Shown: piece after piece, positions 22,397-34,579 of the stretch
Layout of the letters: each line of letters starts with the position of its first letter
How positions within the stretch are numbered: position 1 is the stretch's first letter
From: Paraphoma chrysanthemicola
Taxonomy: Eukaryota; Ascomycota; Dothideomycetes; Pleosporales; Phaeosphaeriaceae
NCBI GenBank assembly: GCA_020744225.1
Contig: JAGMWG010000017.1
Span: forward strand, 1,178,001 to 1,242,000
DNA: 64,000 nt
Reading direction: 5' to 3'
The notes under the pieces: generated by a model
Told to the model about the DNA's origin: nothing
Databases searched by the model: none
What the model saw: the letters and a program-made list of their open reading frames with translations, nothing else
Position numbers and translations under genes: made by a program

Positions 22397-23901
22397 ATGC
22401 CTCGCTCTCTCGCCCGGCTACGCTATAGACAGCCGCCCGCACCTGTGGTGTTCTCCAAGCACATCGAACGCTTCCAACGGACGCAGGCGGACCACGACCT
22501 GCAGCAGCTCGAGCAGCGGGTGGCTTCATACGTTGCGCAGCAGTCCAACCCGCGGCATGTCAAGCTTCAGACCATTGTGAACCCGAAAGCGCGCCTGCCT
22601 GCGACAGGTCAATTCCATGTGCACCCAACGAAGCCCTTCACTGTGCAGGACGTCGTTGATCCGGAGGGCACAGCGCGCCACGGCGAGATCATCTACGTCT
22701 TCAGAAATACCAAAAGCAACCAGATCATTTATTCGCTGCAGCCACTCCTCAACGTACGTAATCATCGATCCGAGCAGACTGCACACGGCTAACTTGGCTC
22801 CAGAACCACCACTTAGAGCAGCTGCCCTTCATCGGCAAGCACTCGAAGCCACCCGTCCTGCGGCCAGACGAATGGGTGCCCCACTGCGCCGTCACCTTCC
22901 CAACCGCCGAGCAGGGCCACAATGCCTACCGGAAGCTGCGCGAGTTCCGCAAATTGCACGAAATGGCCTGGGACAAGACCAATGCGTCGTGGAAGAAGGC
23001 ACCGCTGAAGCAGAGAATGAGAAAGATCATGAACCAGAAAGCTAACATGAGCATCGACCTGGCTGAAGTGCTGCGCATACAAGAGGAGCATGGCCTCAGT
23101 ATGGCCGAAGCGCGTGACAAGCAAGATCAGGAGGCGAAAGAGTTCATGGACAAGCGCTGGGCCGAGATTGACGAGCTTGCCAACACCGCAAGAGCCAAGG
23201 AAAAGGTCGCAGACAACATCAAGTGGCTGGAACATCAAGTCCGCTCGTTGACGATGAAACTCAACATGAAGCACAACAAGAACGAGGCGGACCAGAGACG
23301 GCTCAAGAACGCACGAAATATTCAAGACATTCGATTAAAGAAGCTGCAGTATGCAGTACGAAAGGCCGAACAGTTCAAGACGATTCAAGCAGGCTTGAAG
23401 CGGGCCGCCGCGCCTGCGACAAAGCCTGACGCAGAAGGCAAGCTGACCGAACTGAGGAGCCAAACAGATGTGTTGCGGGAGGCGCTTGCGAATCCAGACC
23501 CAACGCGCACAGCTGAAGATCTTGCAATAGACAAAGATCTCCTTGCCCGCAATGAAGGTCAAATAGCCAGATTGGAAACGGCCTTCGAAGCCAAGAGCCA
23601 GCTTGAAGCTCGCGACCACCACATCGCCCGCTCCGTCTTGCCACAACCTATGAAGAAGACGCTGCCCACTCCTTATACCCTCGACGGCGTCAGAGTCCAA
23701 TGGGTTGACATGCAAGATGCCTTACATGCCGCTGAGAAATGGCCAGAAGCCATCGAGCACGAAGTGCTTCCTCTAAGCGCTGTCAGAAGTCAGGTTGCGC
23801 TGCTCTCTGCCGAAGAGTTTGAGATTGAGCGAAGCAACGAGATCAGCAACATCATCAGCGCTCTGAGAATCTCGAGAGAACCAGAAGAATTATCCGTGTA
23901 G
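22397..23901 (+). CDS. MHR1: Mitochondrial large ribosomal subunit protein mL67 (Mhr1)
   Basis: Component of the fungal mitochondrial large ribosomal subunit; the yeast protein is also linked to mtDNA recombination. Exon 1 22397-22753 and exon 2 22804-23901 give 484 aa. Family features: IIYVFRNTKSNQIIYSLQPLLNN spanning the intron, HLEQLPFIGKHSKPPVLRPD, then FPTAEQGHNAYRKLREFRKLHE. The C-terminal half is a long Lys/Arg/Glu coiled region with little family content. The N-terminus (MPRSLARLRYRQPPAP) is basic, as expected for import. The intron has a GTACGT donor and CTAAC-like branch. The ATG at 22397 is favoured because sequence upstream of it lacks another ATG in frame. Divergent from VPS38. 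Confidence 0.88.
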
Positions 23902-24323
23902 CCGTAGCACATGGTCAACAAAACCACGGGGGCTAGCTCTTGTAAATGTACGATGTGATGATGCATGATGTAGGACTAGTTGAACATATCCACCTCGCTG
24001 CCTTCAGTGTATGAAGTAGAGTGTGACTGGAGACGATTCTTGCCAACCAACAATGTAGCCGTTCACGTGCAATTTGCTCCCCTCATCAGCCCGAGCGCAT
24101 CCAAAACTGTAGATGTTCTCAGAACAGTACGGCTGCAGCCAGTGACTCTCTGGGAAAGCATATGGTCCCAGGAGTACGGCGGGGACGTCAGGTACGCACT
24201 TTAGCGCCTAACCCCACGTGGACGTCATAGCCCAACACCTTCAACCTGCATGACTCCTGCACGTTACCACTAGCCTCGGCGGAATTCCACTCCACTACTG
24301 CCCAAAACACCACAGTACTCACG
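23902..24323. other. No gene seen
   Basis: Spacer between two plus-strand genes; holds the mL67 3' end and the promoter of the GFA-domain gene. Confidence 0.5.
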
Positions 24324-25229
24324 ATGTCTGCACCCGCAGTTCCTCCTACCCAGGACGCTGGCGCTAAACCTGCTGTTCCTCAAACTTCAAGCGCACCCAA
24401 AGCCAAGCCTTTCCCCTCCATATCTGGCTCATGTCTGTGCAACACAGTCAGATACCGACTTCTCACATCACCACTCTTCTGCTACGCCTGCCACTGTCCA
24501 GACTGTAAACGCATCACGGGAAGCGCATTTGGCCTATTTCTCCAAATCGAGACATACAACATTCAAATCCTGTCACAAACGCGCCCAGTCTTCGTCTCAC
24601 AAACTCGGCACACAGGCGTTGTGTCTAAGCATGTCGAGTGTCCCAAATGCAAAATCGAGCTCTGGGGCAACAACGGCATTGGCGCTGCGATAGCAGATCT
24701 GCGTGTCGGCTCCTTGGATTTCCCGGGCTTGTTTGAACCAGACATACATTCTTTCGTCGAGAGCAAGGTTGAATGGTTGACATTGCCTGAAGGTGCTCAG
24801 ACTGTGCCAAGGGATTATGATTACAAGGACTTCTGGCCGAAGAGCAGTCTCAAACGTCTGGATATCTGCTTGGCGCGTGTTGCTGAAGCTACGCAAGCGG
24901 GGATTGCGAAAGCGGTATTGCAGGGTGGTGACGATGCGGCGGGAGACGGCGAGAAGACGCCGACTGCGGTAGAGTTTGGTGAGGGAGAAGCAGAGGATGA
25001 TGAGGCGTTTGAAAAGAGGTTTGTGGAGACGGAGAAGAAGCTGCAGGAGAGGCTGGAGAAGTTGAGGGCGAAGTTGGAGGAAGAAGAGGGGAAGAACGGT
25101 GGTGCAGATCGTGCCAAGGGACATACGGGATTGGAGAGCTTGACTTCACAGCTTAACATTGCGGATAGTAAAGCGTCGAAGGAGGAGGGCACGAAGGAAG
25201 AGATCAAGAAGGCGGATGATTCTGCATAA
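24324..25229 (+). CDS. GFA/CENP-V (Mss4-like) zinc-domain protein
   Basis: Single-exon gene of 301 aa. The GFA domain shows its zinc cysteines in order: GSCLCNTVRY, CYACHCPDCKRITGSAF, then VECPKCKIELWGN. Such domains are named for glutathione-dependent formaldehyde-activating enzyme, but most family members have no proven reaction. DFWPKSSLKRLD closes the domain. The last 100 residues form an acidic, Lys/Glu-rich coiled coil (ETEKKLQERLEKLRAKLEEEE) not seen in short bacterial relatives. The short N-terminus is Ala/Pro-rich and low complexity. No signal peptide. A class III ADH, the classical glutathione-dependent formaldehyde enzyme, lies 22 kb away; a link is speculative. Confidence 0.88.
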   Translation: MSAPAVPPTQDAGAKPAVPQTSSAPKAKPFPSISGSCLCNTVRYRLLTSPLFCYACHCPDCKRITGSAFGLFLQIETYNIQILSQTRPVFVSQTRHTGVVSKHVECPKCKIELWGNNGIGAAIADLRVGSLDFPGLFEPDIHSFVESKVEWLTLPEGAQTVPRDYDYKDFWPKSSLKRLDICLARVAEATQAGIAKAVLQGGDDAAGDGEKTPTAVEFGEGEAEDDEAFEKRFVETEKKLQERLEKLRAKLEEEEGKNGGADRAKGHTGLESLTSQLNIADSKASKEEGTKEEIKKADDSA

Positions 25230-25324
25230 TCCAACTCGTCAGGCTTTCTAAGTTCGCTGCTCTTTGCAGTAATTACAGATCATGGGTATAGACAGCGTGT
25301 CTATTATGAGTATGTGGAGAGGGC

Positions 25325-26387
25325 TTAGCCCTTCTGCTGTGTTGTCCATTTGGCCAGTACATCCGCTGATATGTTGCTCCCACCACAGACGACAATGACA
25401 ACCTTGCTGTCCTCTTTCAGGTGTGGCACAAACTTCTTCAACCTGCCTCCGTAGCACAGGACCAACGAAACGCCACAGGCAGGCTCCACCATGATCCTCT
25501 CATCATCTGCGAATCTAACACACCCCTCAATCGCATCCTCATCCTTCAACACCACACTCTGCACATTCTCCTTCTGCGCATGTTCAAAAGCCCTGAGAGC
25601 CACCGTTCTCGCTCCCAGACTCGTAGCTATACTTGTGATGGCCGGCAACGTCGACAATTTGCCTTCTTGTAATGACAGCGCCAGCGAATGCGCACCATCA
25701 GTCTCAACAGCTACAACCTTTGTCCCACCCAGCCCCGCCTTCTCCAAGCCCTGCATAATCCCCGAAAACAGTCCGCCACCACCAACACTGCACACTAACG
25801 CATCCATCTTCCCATCAAGTTGCTGCACCACCTCTTCAACCAACGTCGCATGCCCATCCCAGACTTCCTGCGCATCAAATGGTGGCACGTACACGGATTC
25901 TTCACCCTTTGCTTTTGCTTCTGGAATCACAACTTCGCGTAAGTGCGTATCAGCTTCGACCCAACTCTCGCCTACTTGTACCACGTCTTGCGCCCCCGCG
26001 GCACGCAATTTGGCAATCATGTACGCGGACGTCGTAAGCGGGACTACAATCGTCGCGGCGGTGCCGAGTGTAATTGCTGCAGACACACATGCGAGTCCGG
26101 CATTGCCGCCGCTGGAGGTGTAGAAGTGGATAGCAGATGGGTTGGGAGTAGATGCTAGGTGGGTAAGCAGGAAGTTGCCGATGCCTCGGGATTTAAAAGA
26201 GCCTGAGGGTTGGAGGTTTTCGAGTTTGAGGTAGATTTGACTTGAGACATATTAGTTTGGGGAGTTGTCGATGTGGATGGTGCGTGGCTTACCAGCCTGC
26301 ATGCTTCGAGAGTCTGCGGGAATGGATGAGTGGTGTTTCTCGCCACGGGCGTGGGAGAGAGCTTGTGATGCCGTTGGAGTTTGCCAT
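25325..26387 (-). CDS. CHA1: L-serine/threonine dehydratase (catabolic)
   Basis: PLP enzyme that deaminates L-serine to pyruvate (and threonine to 2-oxobutyrate). Exon 1 26387-26293 and exon 2 26240-25325 sum to 1011 nt, 336 aa, as in the yeast Cha1 group. Splicing yields AGCQIYLKLENLQPSGSFKSRG, where SGSFKSRG carries the PLP lysine. SSGGNAG and the phosphate-binding loop SVGGGGLFSG follow, and the C-terminus has MVEPACGVSL. The N-terminus PWRETPLIHSRRLS is the usual substrate-loop opening. Lack of an ACT domain separates it from biosynthetic threonine deaminase. The intron is 52 nt, GTAAGC to CAAG. Confidence 0.92.
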
Positions 26388-27366
26388 AATTATCGCTCAG
26401 TCACTGGAGGAGAATCAAAATTGACTTCAATTGAGCTCCGTGTGGATGTATTAACGTTCCTTCCACCACTCCTCTTCCACGTCACGTGTACTAATCCACG
26501 CCCTTCCTTCCGGAATAAGCCTAGCATATCTCCACCGTCTCATCCCAAAGTCATCCTTCGAAGCCATCGCAATCCATCACGATCCACTGCCATCCATGGC
26601 GGAACCGTTGTTGCCGAAAATGGCAGGTCCGACAAGTTCCAGGTGTTGAGGGACCAGAGGTGGCGATGCAAAATCGAAGCGCTCTAGAAGGCCGACGTGG
26701 TGCCGCAAAACTGTCGATCACCTCATCAACCGGCCAAGCGGCGCTCGAGACGACTCCAGGGCTTGCTTATGCAGGTCCCGGGCCGGGAGGGCAGAGCCTC
26801 ACTAATCTTTTGCAAGGCTTGAAGAGTGCTGGAAAACAACGATTTGCAGCCCAATGTATCGACAAGCAACATTCAAAGCAAGCGGGAAGTGCGCAAGGAC
26901 GGTGCCTTCGTAAAGCAGAGTGTCAATGCCCCCCCAAATCCGGGGAAAAGCAACGCTTCTCATGTCGCCATCCCACGACCCACAAATGCCAAGTCGGCTC
27001 ATCCCAGCACAGATCGCTCACCGCCCCTGACAGAGAATTTTTGCGCCTTCGTGCTCCTCCGGCATCCGTCGTCGCCTCCTTTTGACCCTGCGACCCACTG
27101 TTTTCTTATAAAAAGATACATCTGTCCCGTTCCCCGCAATTTGCTTTCGCATCGACACCATCAAGACTTTACTCTCATTCACGTCCTCGCATCCTGCATT
27201 CGCTCTTCGCAGTCAATTTGTCTCGAGACTTCACTTGATACATCAGCTGTTTGTCATACGTGTCTGCATCTCTCAGCGCCGTGCAAATCACACCACTCGC
27301 CACATCTCTAGAAAACTCACAACCACTACCTCAAATCTCAACCCACACACATACACAATCGCAATC
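26388..27366. other. Mostly non-coding; one doubtful open frame
   Basis: A frame from about 26669 to 27085 (MQNRSALEGRRGAAKLSIT...) has no recognisable domain and changes character midway; I do not call it. A TATA element lies at 27107-27113. Confidence 0.4.
27107..27113 (+). promoter_or_regulatory. TATA box before the small mitochondrial gene
   Basis: TATAAAA, 254 bp before the ATG at 27367, followed by pyrimidine- and CA-rich leader sequence. Assigned by motif and position only. Confidence 0.4.
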
Positions 27367-27663
27367 ATGTTCGCACGCCTCTTCACCCGCGTCCCTACCG
27401 CCACCCGCGCCGTGCGCTTCAACTCCTCCAGCTCCACCAGCAGCGCCGCGCGCGTCTTTCAAATGGCTGCCCAGGCTGAGCGACCCAGTATGTCTCCGCT
27501 ACACACCAACACACCTCGCGCCACGTTGCTAACAATAAAACCAGACGCTGCTGAAGCCGCCGTACCCGTGATGTGGGCCGTCTGCGGCGCGCTCACATAC
27601 ACCGCGTGGAACCGCATGGACGAGCGCAACGCCGGCGACGCCGAGAAGCTCCTCATTGTCTAA
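27367..27663 (+). CDS. Small mitochondrial single-span membrane protein
   Basis: Exon 1 27367-27487 and exon 2 27545-27663 encode 79 aa. The N-terminus MFARLFTRVPTATRAVRFNS is a textbook mitochondrial presequence (Arg/Ser/Thr, no acid). The mature part contains one hydrophobic segment, VPVMWAVCGALTYTAWN, followed by charged residues and LLIV. The size and layout resemble accessory subunits of respiratory complexes, but I cannot name which. The intron starts GTATGT and ends ACCAG, and gives RPNAAEAAV at the junction. The long CA/TC-rich leader before the ATG suggests strong expression. Confidence 0.75.
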   Translation: MFARLFTRVPTATRAVRFNSSSSTSSAARVFQMAAQAERPSMSPLHTNTPRATLLTIKPDAAEAAVPVMWAVCGALTYTAWNRMDERNAGDAEKLLIV

Positions 27664-28505
27664 GCACCTTTCACCGCATTTGACGATCTCTTCATCATAG
27701 CGCCTCGGCGCTCGTCTGTCCCTATCGATCGACATCCTACTACACTTGTTTGTTTTGGATCGCGGGATTAGAAATTAGACTTGCATACTTCGCTGGTGTG
27801 CGGCATAGCGTTTCTACTCGACTCGATGTGCATTTTGCGGCTTGCGGCATAGAATTTTTGTTTGCTTTGTTGAACTGGGCATTTGGGTGGGATAATGGCT
27901 ACGGCCTGGGATTGGGAATTGGCTTCGGCTTTGGGATATGGGATAAGGGATTTGAGTGAAAGTACACTCGGCGTTTTGAACTATGGCATCAATGACATCT
28001 TTGGCCCCCAGGGTCGATTACTTCACTTCGCGTAGCGCGCCTCCTACTCGGGTGTGATGATTGTTCTTCTCTGATACTGTAACGTAATCTTTACAGTTGT
28101 GCTGTCTGTCCGTTTCCGAATGCGACCTTGGGAGTACACGCAGCACCGTAAGGCTAGCGCGACTTCCACAACGGCACGCGCTAACCTGGTGCACTGGGCG
28201 AACTACAACAACCACTTGTTCTCGGCAGCTTTTTCACGTTCGCGAAGTTTACTTTGCTATCTCACGCGATCTCGTCCCAGCCGATATGCGCGTACTTGAG
28301 GAGGTGTGCCGCTGTTATCTGCGGCGAATCAGCGTCATGCATCATGCACCCGCCTTGGGGGCTATTTTGTCAGCTGAGCTCGCTCGCGAAGTGAAGTGAT
28401 TTCCACAAGGCTGAGAAAATATCACCCCTCTTACATTCTTACACGAACAACTCGAAGAAGGGATCTGGACACTTCGCCAGCCTACGATCTCATTAACGTT
28501 CCATC
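27664..28505. other. No gene seen
   Basis: A G/T-rich 3' flank, then unstructured sequence; open frames here are short and lack motifs. Confidence 0.5.
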
Positions 28506-30410
28506 ATGGCTGATCAAGGAGCCGTAGCGGAAACCACAGTACCGCCAACCGAAGACGAACCTACTCCACCAAGAAGGCATACTACAATTGATCTCTCCCC
28601 TTATCTTAGAACCAATAAACGTATACCTCAATATCCCACTGGTGAGGACATGTACCGACGCACTGGTGATTGCTACCACCGCAATCAAGAAACAGCTGAC
28701 CACTGGCATATTGTTGACAGGTAATGTTTGGCACCGCAGCCGCTTTGTTACACTGACTTATTCGATGATTGTAGCGAATCTTTGCCATACCTCACAAGAG
28801 TCAAGGCTCTCTCCACGTCGTATCGGAGTCTGCAGTATCTTGCCGATTGGATGGAAGTCGGTACCGCACCTTTTCGATGGGATGAACTCGACAAAAGTAA
28901 ACGCAACAGCCGTGTGAATCGAACCGAGATCAGTGTATTTGAGGAGAAGCCCGGAAGGCTGGATTTATTCAACTTCTCTCGTGCGGATGAGTTTGAGCCG
29001 TTCTTGTGCACAAGAGCTATTGACGCAGCCTCATCAATAGCCCCGACTCAACAGACACTGAGACTCTTCATACTGGAGGACCTTTCCCGCACAAGTATAG
29101 AGCTACTTGGATCTAGATTCAACATTGATCCTCACTTCTTCAGAGAGCAGTTAACAAACTTTGTTTGGTACAACACCCGAGACCCTTGGGCGAAAGCTCC
29201 GCAAGTTTTCGCCGCGAAGAGGCGGCGCTGTTGGTACCGCTTACGGAATGTAAGGCTGCGCTATCATGAGTCCGACAAGTCATTCCAAGAGGCCAATAAG
29301 GAAGCAAATTCCTTCAATGTCCTAAGGAGGCCTAACAGCGATGGCAACACGTGGTCCTACCATGACACCAAAGACTCTGTTGTCTCTATAACTAGCACCA
29401 GGACTAGCGTATGGATAGGAAAAGACAAGCAATGTCACGACTCTCCTGTTGGTATTGTGCTCGTGGACCCTACTACTAGGGATGGCCGCCCGCTATGGTT
29501 CGATCGAGCAAACTGGGTACCCGTACCGGAACTCGACAGCACGTCAAATTTGCCATCGTCTACGTGTGATGGGATCTGGTACGATGACATCGTTCGTATG
29601 TCGTTCGAGTATCCTTGGTTTGAGATTTCTCCATCAAATGATGTGCTCGATCTTGGTCGTATAGTGCTTCCAACTCTCAACACCGTTTCCGCGGAGTGGT
29701 ATATCGTATGCAGCTATGTGAAAAGCCGCCTTGGCCAGATCGAATGGGAATTAGAAACGCCATCTCCCTTCAAAGCACGGGGGCGCAGTGTCGATACTGC
29801 TCTGAGGAAGATCGCCACATGGCGAAGGCAAATCCCTACCTGGCGTGAAATGGTCCAGGAGACTCTGGACGATGCCTTGCCGACCGCTATTCGCCTCACT
29901 ACCCAGGATGGTTTTCAATCGAATCTTGAGGGTTTTCAGGACGCCAAGGTTGACTACGAACGTATCTTACGTACCCTTGAAGAGTTGCAGACACGCGTAG
30001 ACCACCTGTCCGATCGTGGAAATGCAGAGATGCAACTCGCAGCTGCACACGAGCAGTACGAAGCAGCGCAGAAGGGACTTGAGGAAAGCCATAATCTAGC
30101 ACGGCTGACCTGGCTAGCGACCATCTTCATTCCTATGACGTTTGTATCTGGTCTTTTCAGTATGACGGACAACGTCGGCACTATCACAGGCACGTTCAAG
30201 ACATACTTCGCAGTAGCAATACCACTCGCAGTGGTCTCATTGGCTACGGCAAGATTTGGCTCAACGTTGACTCGGTGGGCTACAATACTGTTCACGGTCT
30301 ATATGTCAGCGCCTTTCCGGGTTGCACAGGCACATAAATCAACGCTTCGCCTTCTTCCAGCTAGTGGCAGACGTCAGAGGAGACGATTTGCCAATACATC
30401 AAAGCATTAA
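28506..30410 (+). CDS. CorA-like Mg2+ transporter family protein (fungal type)
   Basis: Membrane protein with the two C-terminal helices of the CorA fold. Exon 1 28506-28720 and exon 2 28775-30410 total 1851 nt, 616 aa. A long soluble N-terminal part includes FEPFLCTRAIDA, NIDPHFFREQLTNF, the NIDPxFF pattern common in fungal CorA-like proteins. A coiled stretch (LRTLEELQTRVDHLSDRGN) leads into TM1 LTWLATIFIPMTFVSGLFSM near residue 520 and TM2 TYFAVAIPLAVVSLATARF. The Gly-Met-Asn signature of true CorA channels is absent after TM1 (SMTDN instead), so ion transport is not assured. The single intron is 54 nt. Confidence 0.82.
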
Positions 30411-31398
30411 GTGCTATTAACATTAATAACGAGCTTATTACCAAACATAGCAGTATGGACGAGTACCAAGTCTTTGATGACTATGCTGGTTTGAGGATTG
30501 CATTTAATAAGTGCTTGGCGTCTATATATGGGAGGAAGCTATCGGACAATGGCCAAATTGAAACTATATGACTATGACCTTTTTGATGTGATGTATCACA
30601 GGTGTGCTCATTTCTACACACCCGCTAAGGGGAGAAAGTGCGGCATATTCGGCCATTTTCCAAGCCCATTATTCACACAGCTCGCCAAGGTTCTGGGCTT
30701 TCCATTATGAAAATTCGATACTAACCAACTGGATCAATACACGGGCCCTTGAGAGCAGTGGCAGTGCAGGAGTTCTCGCTTGAGCAAGAGATGGGTGGGA
30801 ACAGAATGCGGGCTCCCCATTGAACTGCTATACGTAACTGGACTCAGAGCCAAGGAATGTTACCACAAAATTGCCGTAGACAAGTGTTCTTTACGAGAAT
30901 GACGTAGGACGGTGCGGAAGGTCATCTTCGAATTTGTTCGGCTGTTTTCCAGGTCTGGCAGCAGGGCAGAGTTGTGTACATTGCGACTGAGACAGAGTAG
31001 GGTTGAATGAATAAATGAATGAATAGTTACACTTTCATCGTCGAAATTGATCATCTTGTTGTAAAGTTCGTGACGAGGTCTAACGCACAGCTATATTACC
31101 TTTGTGACACAGACACGGACAATGACGACGCCCTTAAGCTCCGAAAACCGCTGTTGTGCTTTGTACTCATTGAATTAAAGTGAAAGGTATGAAGATGGTA
31201 CAAGCGCCGTTGAGCTGGTCAAAGACGAATTTCGATGATAGAATGCCCCTTGAGTCGACAAATGTAGGCGTGCGGCAAGGTAGTGGCCACATTCCCTGCG
31301 CGCTAATCGCTAGAGACGGATGGTGCAATAGCCTAGAGAACGATTTTGAGTTTCTCCGTCCAAACAGCCCAGTGCCGTGGGGCTTTCCATTGGAGATC
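30411..31398. other. No gene seen (about 1 kb)
   Basis: Between convergent genes. A short TGAA/TAAA repeat lies around 31005-31025. No supported coding sequence. Confidence 0.5.
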
Positions 31399-33457
31399 CT
31401 AGATGATGGTGATGGTTTCATTTTTGCCGCCGAGCTCGAATGGGCTCGGGTTCTCATGCCAATATTCTTGAATTGCTTCGAGAGTACTCTCGTCTATAGG
31501 CACACTATTAGAGCGTTGCTGGATCATGCCAATCCTGCGGTAATAACCGGTGTTATCGTCGCGAGTGCAAGTAAGAACCACTGTTAGTTCAACGTCATGC
31601 GTGTCTTCGATTCTGGTCCGTCGAATTCTGGCGAGCGGAAGACACACTAAGCGGCTATTGTCCAGCCCCTCCGTGCACCAATCCCCTGAATCCGGATACA
31701 GCGTAGGCTTGAAGGTGTTCTCCAAGCACTTTTTGGTGGCAATGACCACATCGGAGGCCTGGATGATCATACATCGTGGCTCCCCATGCAGGACGGCATC
31801 AAAGACGCGTCCGGACACAGTGAGATGCCCACCACTAACCTGCCCTGTCAAATTAGAGGTGGCCGGCTGGCAGTCAGCTGACTCTACTTGAGAATACTGT
31901 TTCAGGACAGAGAACTTCTTCACTGGGTCGGCTAGCGAGTACCAATAGCTGCTAGCTACAAAACGCACGCCTTTGCCAGCAGCTGGCCAGGACCAGGATG
32001 GGGCGATGAATTGATGGGGCTGGTCTTTGTAATCTAGCACATCCTCAGCCCACCATAGCAGGTCAAGATGCAAAGATTTGTCCCAGAGTCCAGCGAGATA
32101 GCGGGAACCAGGTTGAAGTTTTGCAAACCGTTGTGCAAACCCTGAAAAAGCAGGAAGTCTATCGGTCTCTGATGAACAACTGAGGCCGGAGTACCACTCA
32201 ACGAAATAGTACCATAGCCTCGTGAGTCTTATCGCTGAGGCTTCCTGCAATGCCTTGTGATAGAGTTTCTTATCTCCCATGTCGCTTTCCTCTAAAAATC
32301 CACATTCGCAAACAGTTTCTTGTTCGCATTCGAAGTAGATTTCCCGTCGAGTGAAATGCAGAACTCGCGTAGACAAAATTCGTTCCTGGAAAGCCCAGGC
32401 GCGATCCAAAAGTGGCCACTTTTTCTGCCGGATTTCCGATACCCACGGGTGACTCAGAAGAGACCCATAGCTTCCTGGGGAGATAGCGTAGGCGTATGGC
32501 TTCCCATCGCAGTTGACACCTTCAAGGACATAGCACTCACTCTGACCGGATTCAATGAACCCAGAGTGACAATTCGGTGCTGAGGTTGCGGAGATGGTGA
32601 GAATGGCGCGCTCGTATATGTCTCCCATGACCGCAGACTCTCGGACCCAGTCGTTGAAGTCGTCCTGCACAATGCAGAGAGAGTCAATCCAGAGATATCG
32701 AATGCGCAACTTCCGTGCCACTAGAATGGCGTCTTGATACATCTTTGGTATAGTTACCCACGGGATGGACCTCAGATGATCAGGGAGATTGTCATTAGTC
32801 GTTTTGAGCGGTTGTACACCACCCCAGCAGTGACTCAGGCAGATGTAAGAAGCTTTCTGGCCCACTGCTACTACTAGACGGACACTGCAGGGGTTTGAAT
32901 CATACCCGACATCAATGATACGCGTGGGAAGCTCTGGCATAGTACCATTCGCACATGAGTGCGTGGCGAGGCAGTGTTCAACGACCATGGCGGCCTTGGC
33001 CAAAACATCAAACCTACTGACTTCTGGGGAAGTACGTATTGCGGAACCACCAATATCTGGGTGCGATAGACCCCACGGGCAAGGAACATCTAGATTAGAG
33101 TAAGCCGAGTCCAGAATACATACTGGGTAACTTGAGCTGGACATACTAACCCTTCAATGGACACAGTATCATCTTCCTAGAGTCAATCCGATCTTCTAAT
33201 CGAAGCTCATTCGCATGATCAGGGCTGGTATCATTGGAGATTTCGATCTCGTACCCGTACATAGTTATTTGCGTTCTCTCCCAATCAGGAGGTACAGCTT
33301 GGCGGACTATTTCGCAGAACTCGCAGCATATCGACTCTGATAGCAAGAAACTGACCTCAATGAGACCAGTCATGGGGTTGCGTTTCGCAGTCTTGAGACT
33401 TTCACAAAGTCCTTCAGTGTCTGGGACGGGGTAGAGCTCGGACTGGATCAGTGCCAT
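31399..33457 (-). CDS. HET-domain protein (heterokaryon incompatibility type)
   Basis: Exon 1 33457-33151 and exon 2 33089-31399 give 665 aa. The HET domain begins near residue 185 with YICLSHCWGG, then LRIRYLWIDSLCIVQDD and MGDIYERAILTISATSA, the three conserved blocks in order. Downstream sequence (RAWAFQERILSTRVLHF, YFECEQETVCECG, APSWSWPA) is the standard C-terminal part of these proteins. The N-terminal 180 residues form a less conserved sensor-like region with a cysteine pair (SICCEFC). HET proteins mediate allorecognition and programmed cell death on fusion of unlike strains; for most members the partner is unknown. The intron donor GTTAGT (33150) and acceptor CTAG (33090) remove a TAG. 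The start at 33457 is the first in-frame ATG. Confidence 0.9.
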
Positions 33458-34579
33458 TTCCGAGATTTGGTGAGCAGTCCTTAGGTACGACTCCTTGATG
33501 GGTAGAGAAAGTAATTTCACAAGTCTGGTAAATCTTATAGACTCTTATGAAGCCTTACACCTTTAGGACTCATAGAGAGTTAAAACACTGTCAAAGACTA
33601 GACTTAGGCGTCTTAAATGCATGCGCTACACCTTAGCCTTCTGGGACCTTTTTGACGCACTACGTGACGATCACGAGTGCGGGGTTCGGTCTTGGGTTTG
33701 GCGGCCTATTGGTTGTTCGACCTGCATGGTTGCCTTATTGCCTCAGCACCTTCACTCTTTACACCTGTCCTTCTACTTCTCAACTGTAGGTGTACAGGTA
33801 GCAATCTATTCATCCTAAGCATCCAGTCATCTGTAACAATATTGTAAATTAAGTAAGCATGAAGAACTGTTCTAGATTAACATTTATGCGCACGCTCCAG
33901 TAGTTTTAGGTATCTCTTGAATCGCCGCATTGCGCCCGCGCATTGCGCCCTCGAGAGATAGTTGCCAATAGGAAAAGTTAAATCCCGTGGCTGAAAGTTC
34001 TGCGGCAAATTGCTGCCGATCAGCCCTGATTCGCCTCGAGCTCTGCAGATTTAGGAAAAAGTGCAAGATTGGCACATGCTACTACACGGATCGGCTTACA
34101 ACGGCTGATATTCCGAGGACACAATCCGGTGGTTCCAGGGATATTCCTTAGATCTACGTTTTGATGATATTACGTTCACAGAATAGATGAACTTCGTGTA
34201 CCACCATCAGCCTCCTGCGATATGCACTCGGGCTTTCGGTCTGTACTGACTTTCTGCTTAGTACTTTACCAATTTTATCTTTCGGACCTTTTCTTTGAGC
34301 AAGGTCGTAGACGATTTACGTTTTGAGCCAAAGCAGTTAATCCCGGTGGAAAAGGGTACCGACGCCGACGACTAGTCCATCAAATACCCGACCAACGAGC
34401 AACATTACTAAGCTCGGTGGTTACTGTGCTCTAACCATGCGCAATCAGAATGCTTTCGCATCAACATATTGTAGCAACATATATGATGCGGTGGTAGAAA
34501 TTATGAAGGCCATTCAAACATCAGAGTTCCCACCACATCCTCCACCAAACCTTCTCAGCCAAATCTTCCACTTTCCGCC
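33458..34579. other. No gene seen (1.1 kb divergent spacer)
   Basis: Lies between the HET gene and the quinone oxidoreductase gene, which diverge. Holds their promoters; no coding sequence supported. Confidence 0.5.

Noticed and set aside
26669..27085. Open frame upstream of the small mitochondrial gene
   Set aside because: No domain, changes composition midway, and lies upstream of the TATA element; not enough to call a gene.
31180..31587. 135-codon plus-strand frame opposite the HET gene 3' end
   Set aside because: Mostly antisense to the HET exon with no recognisable content.
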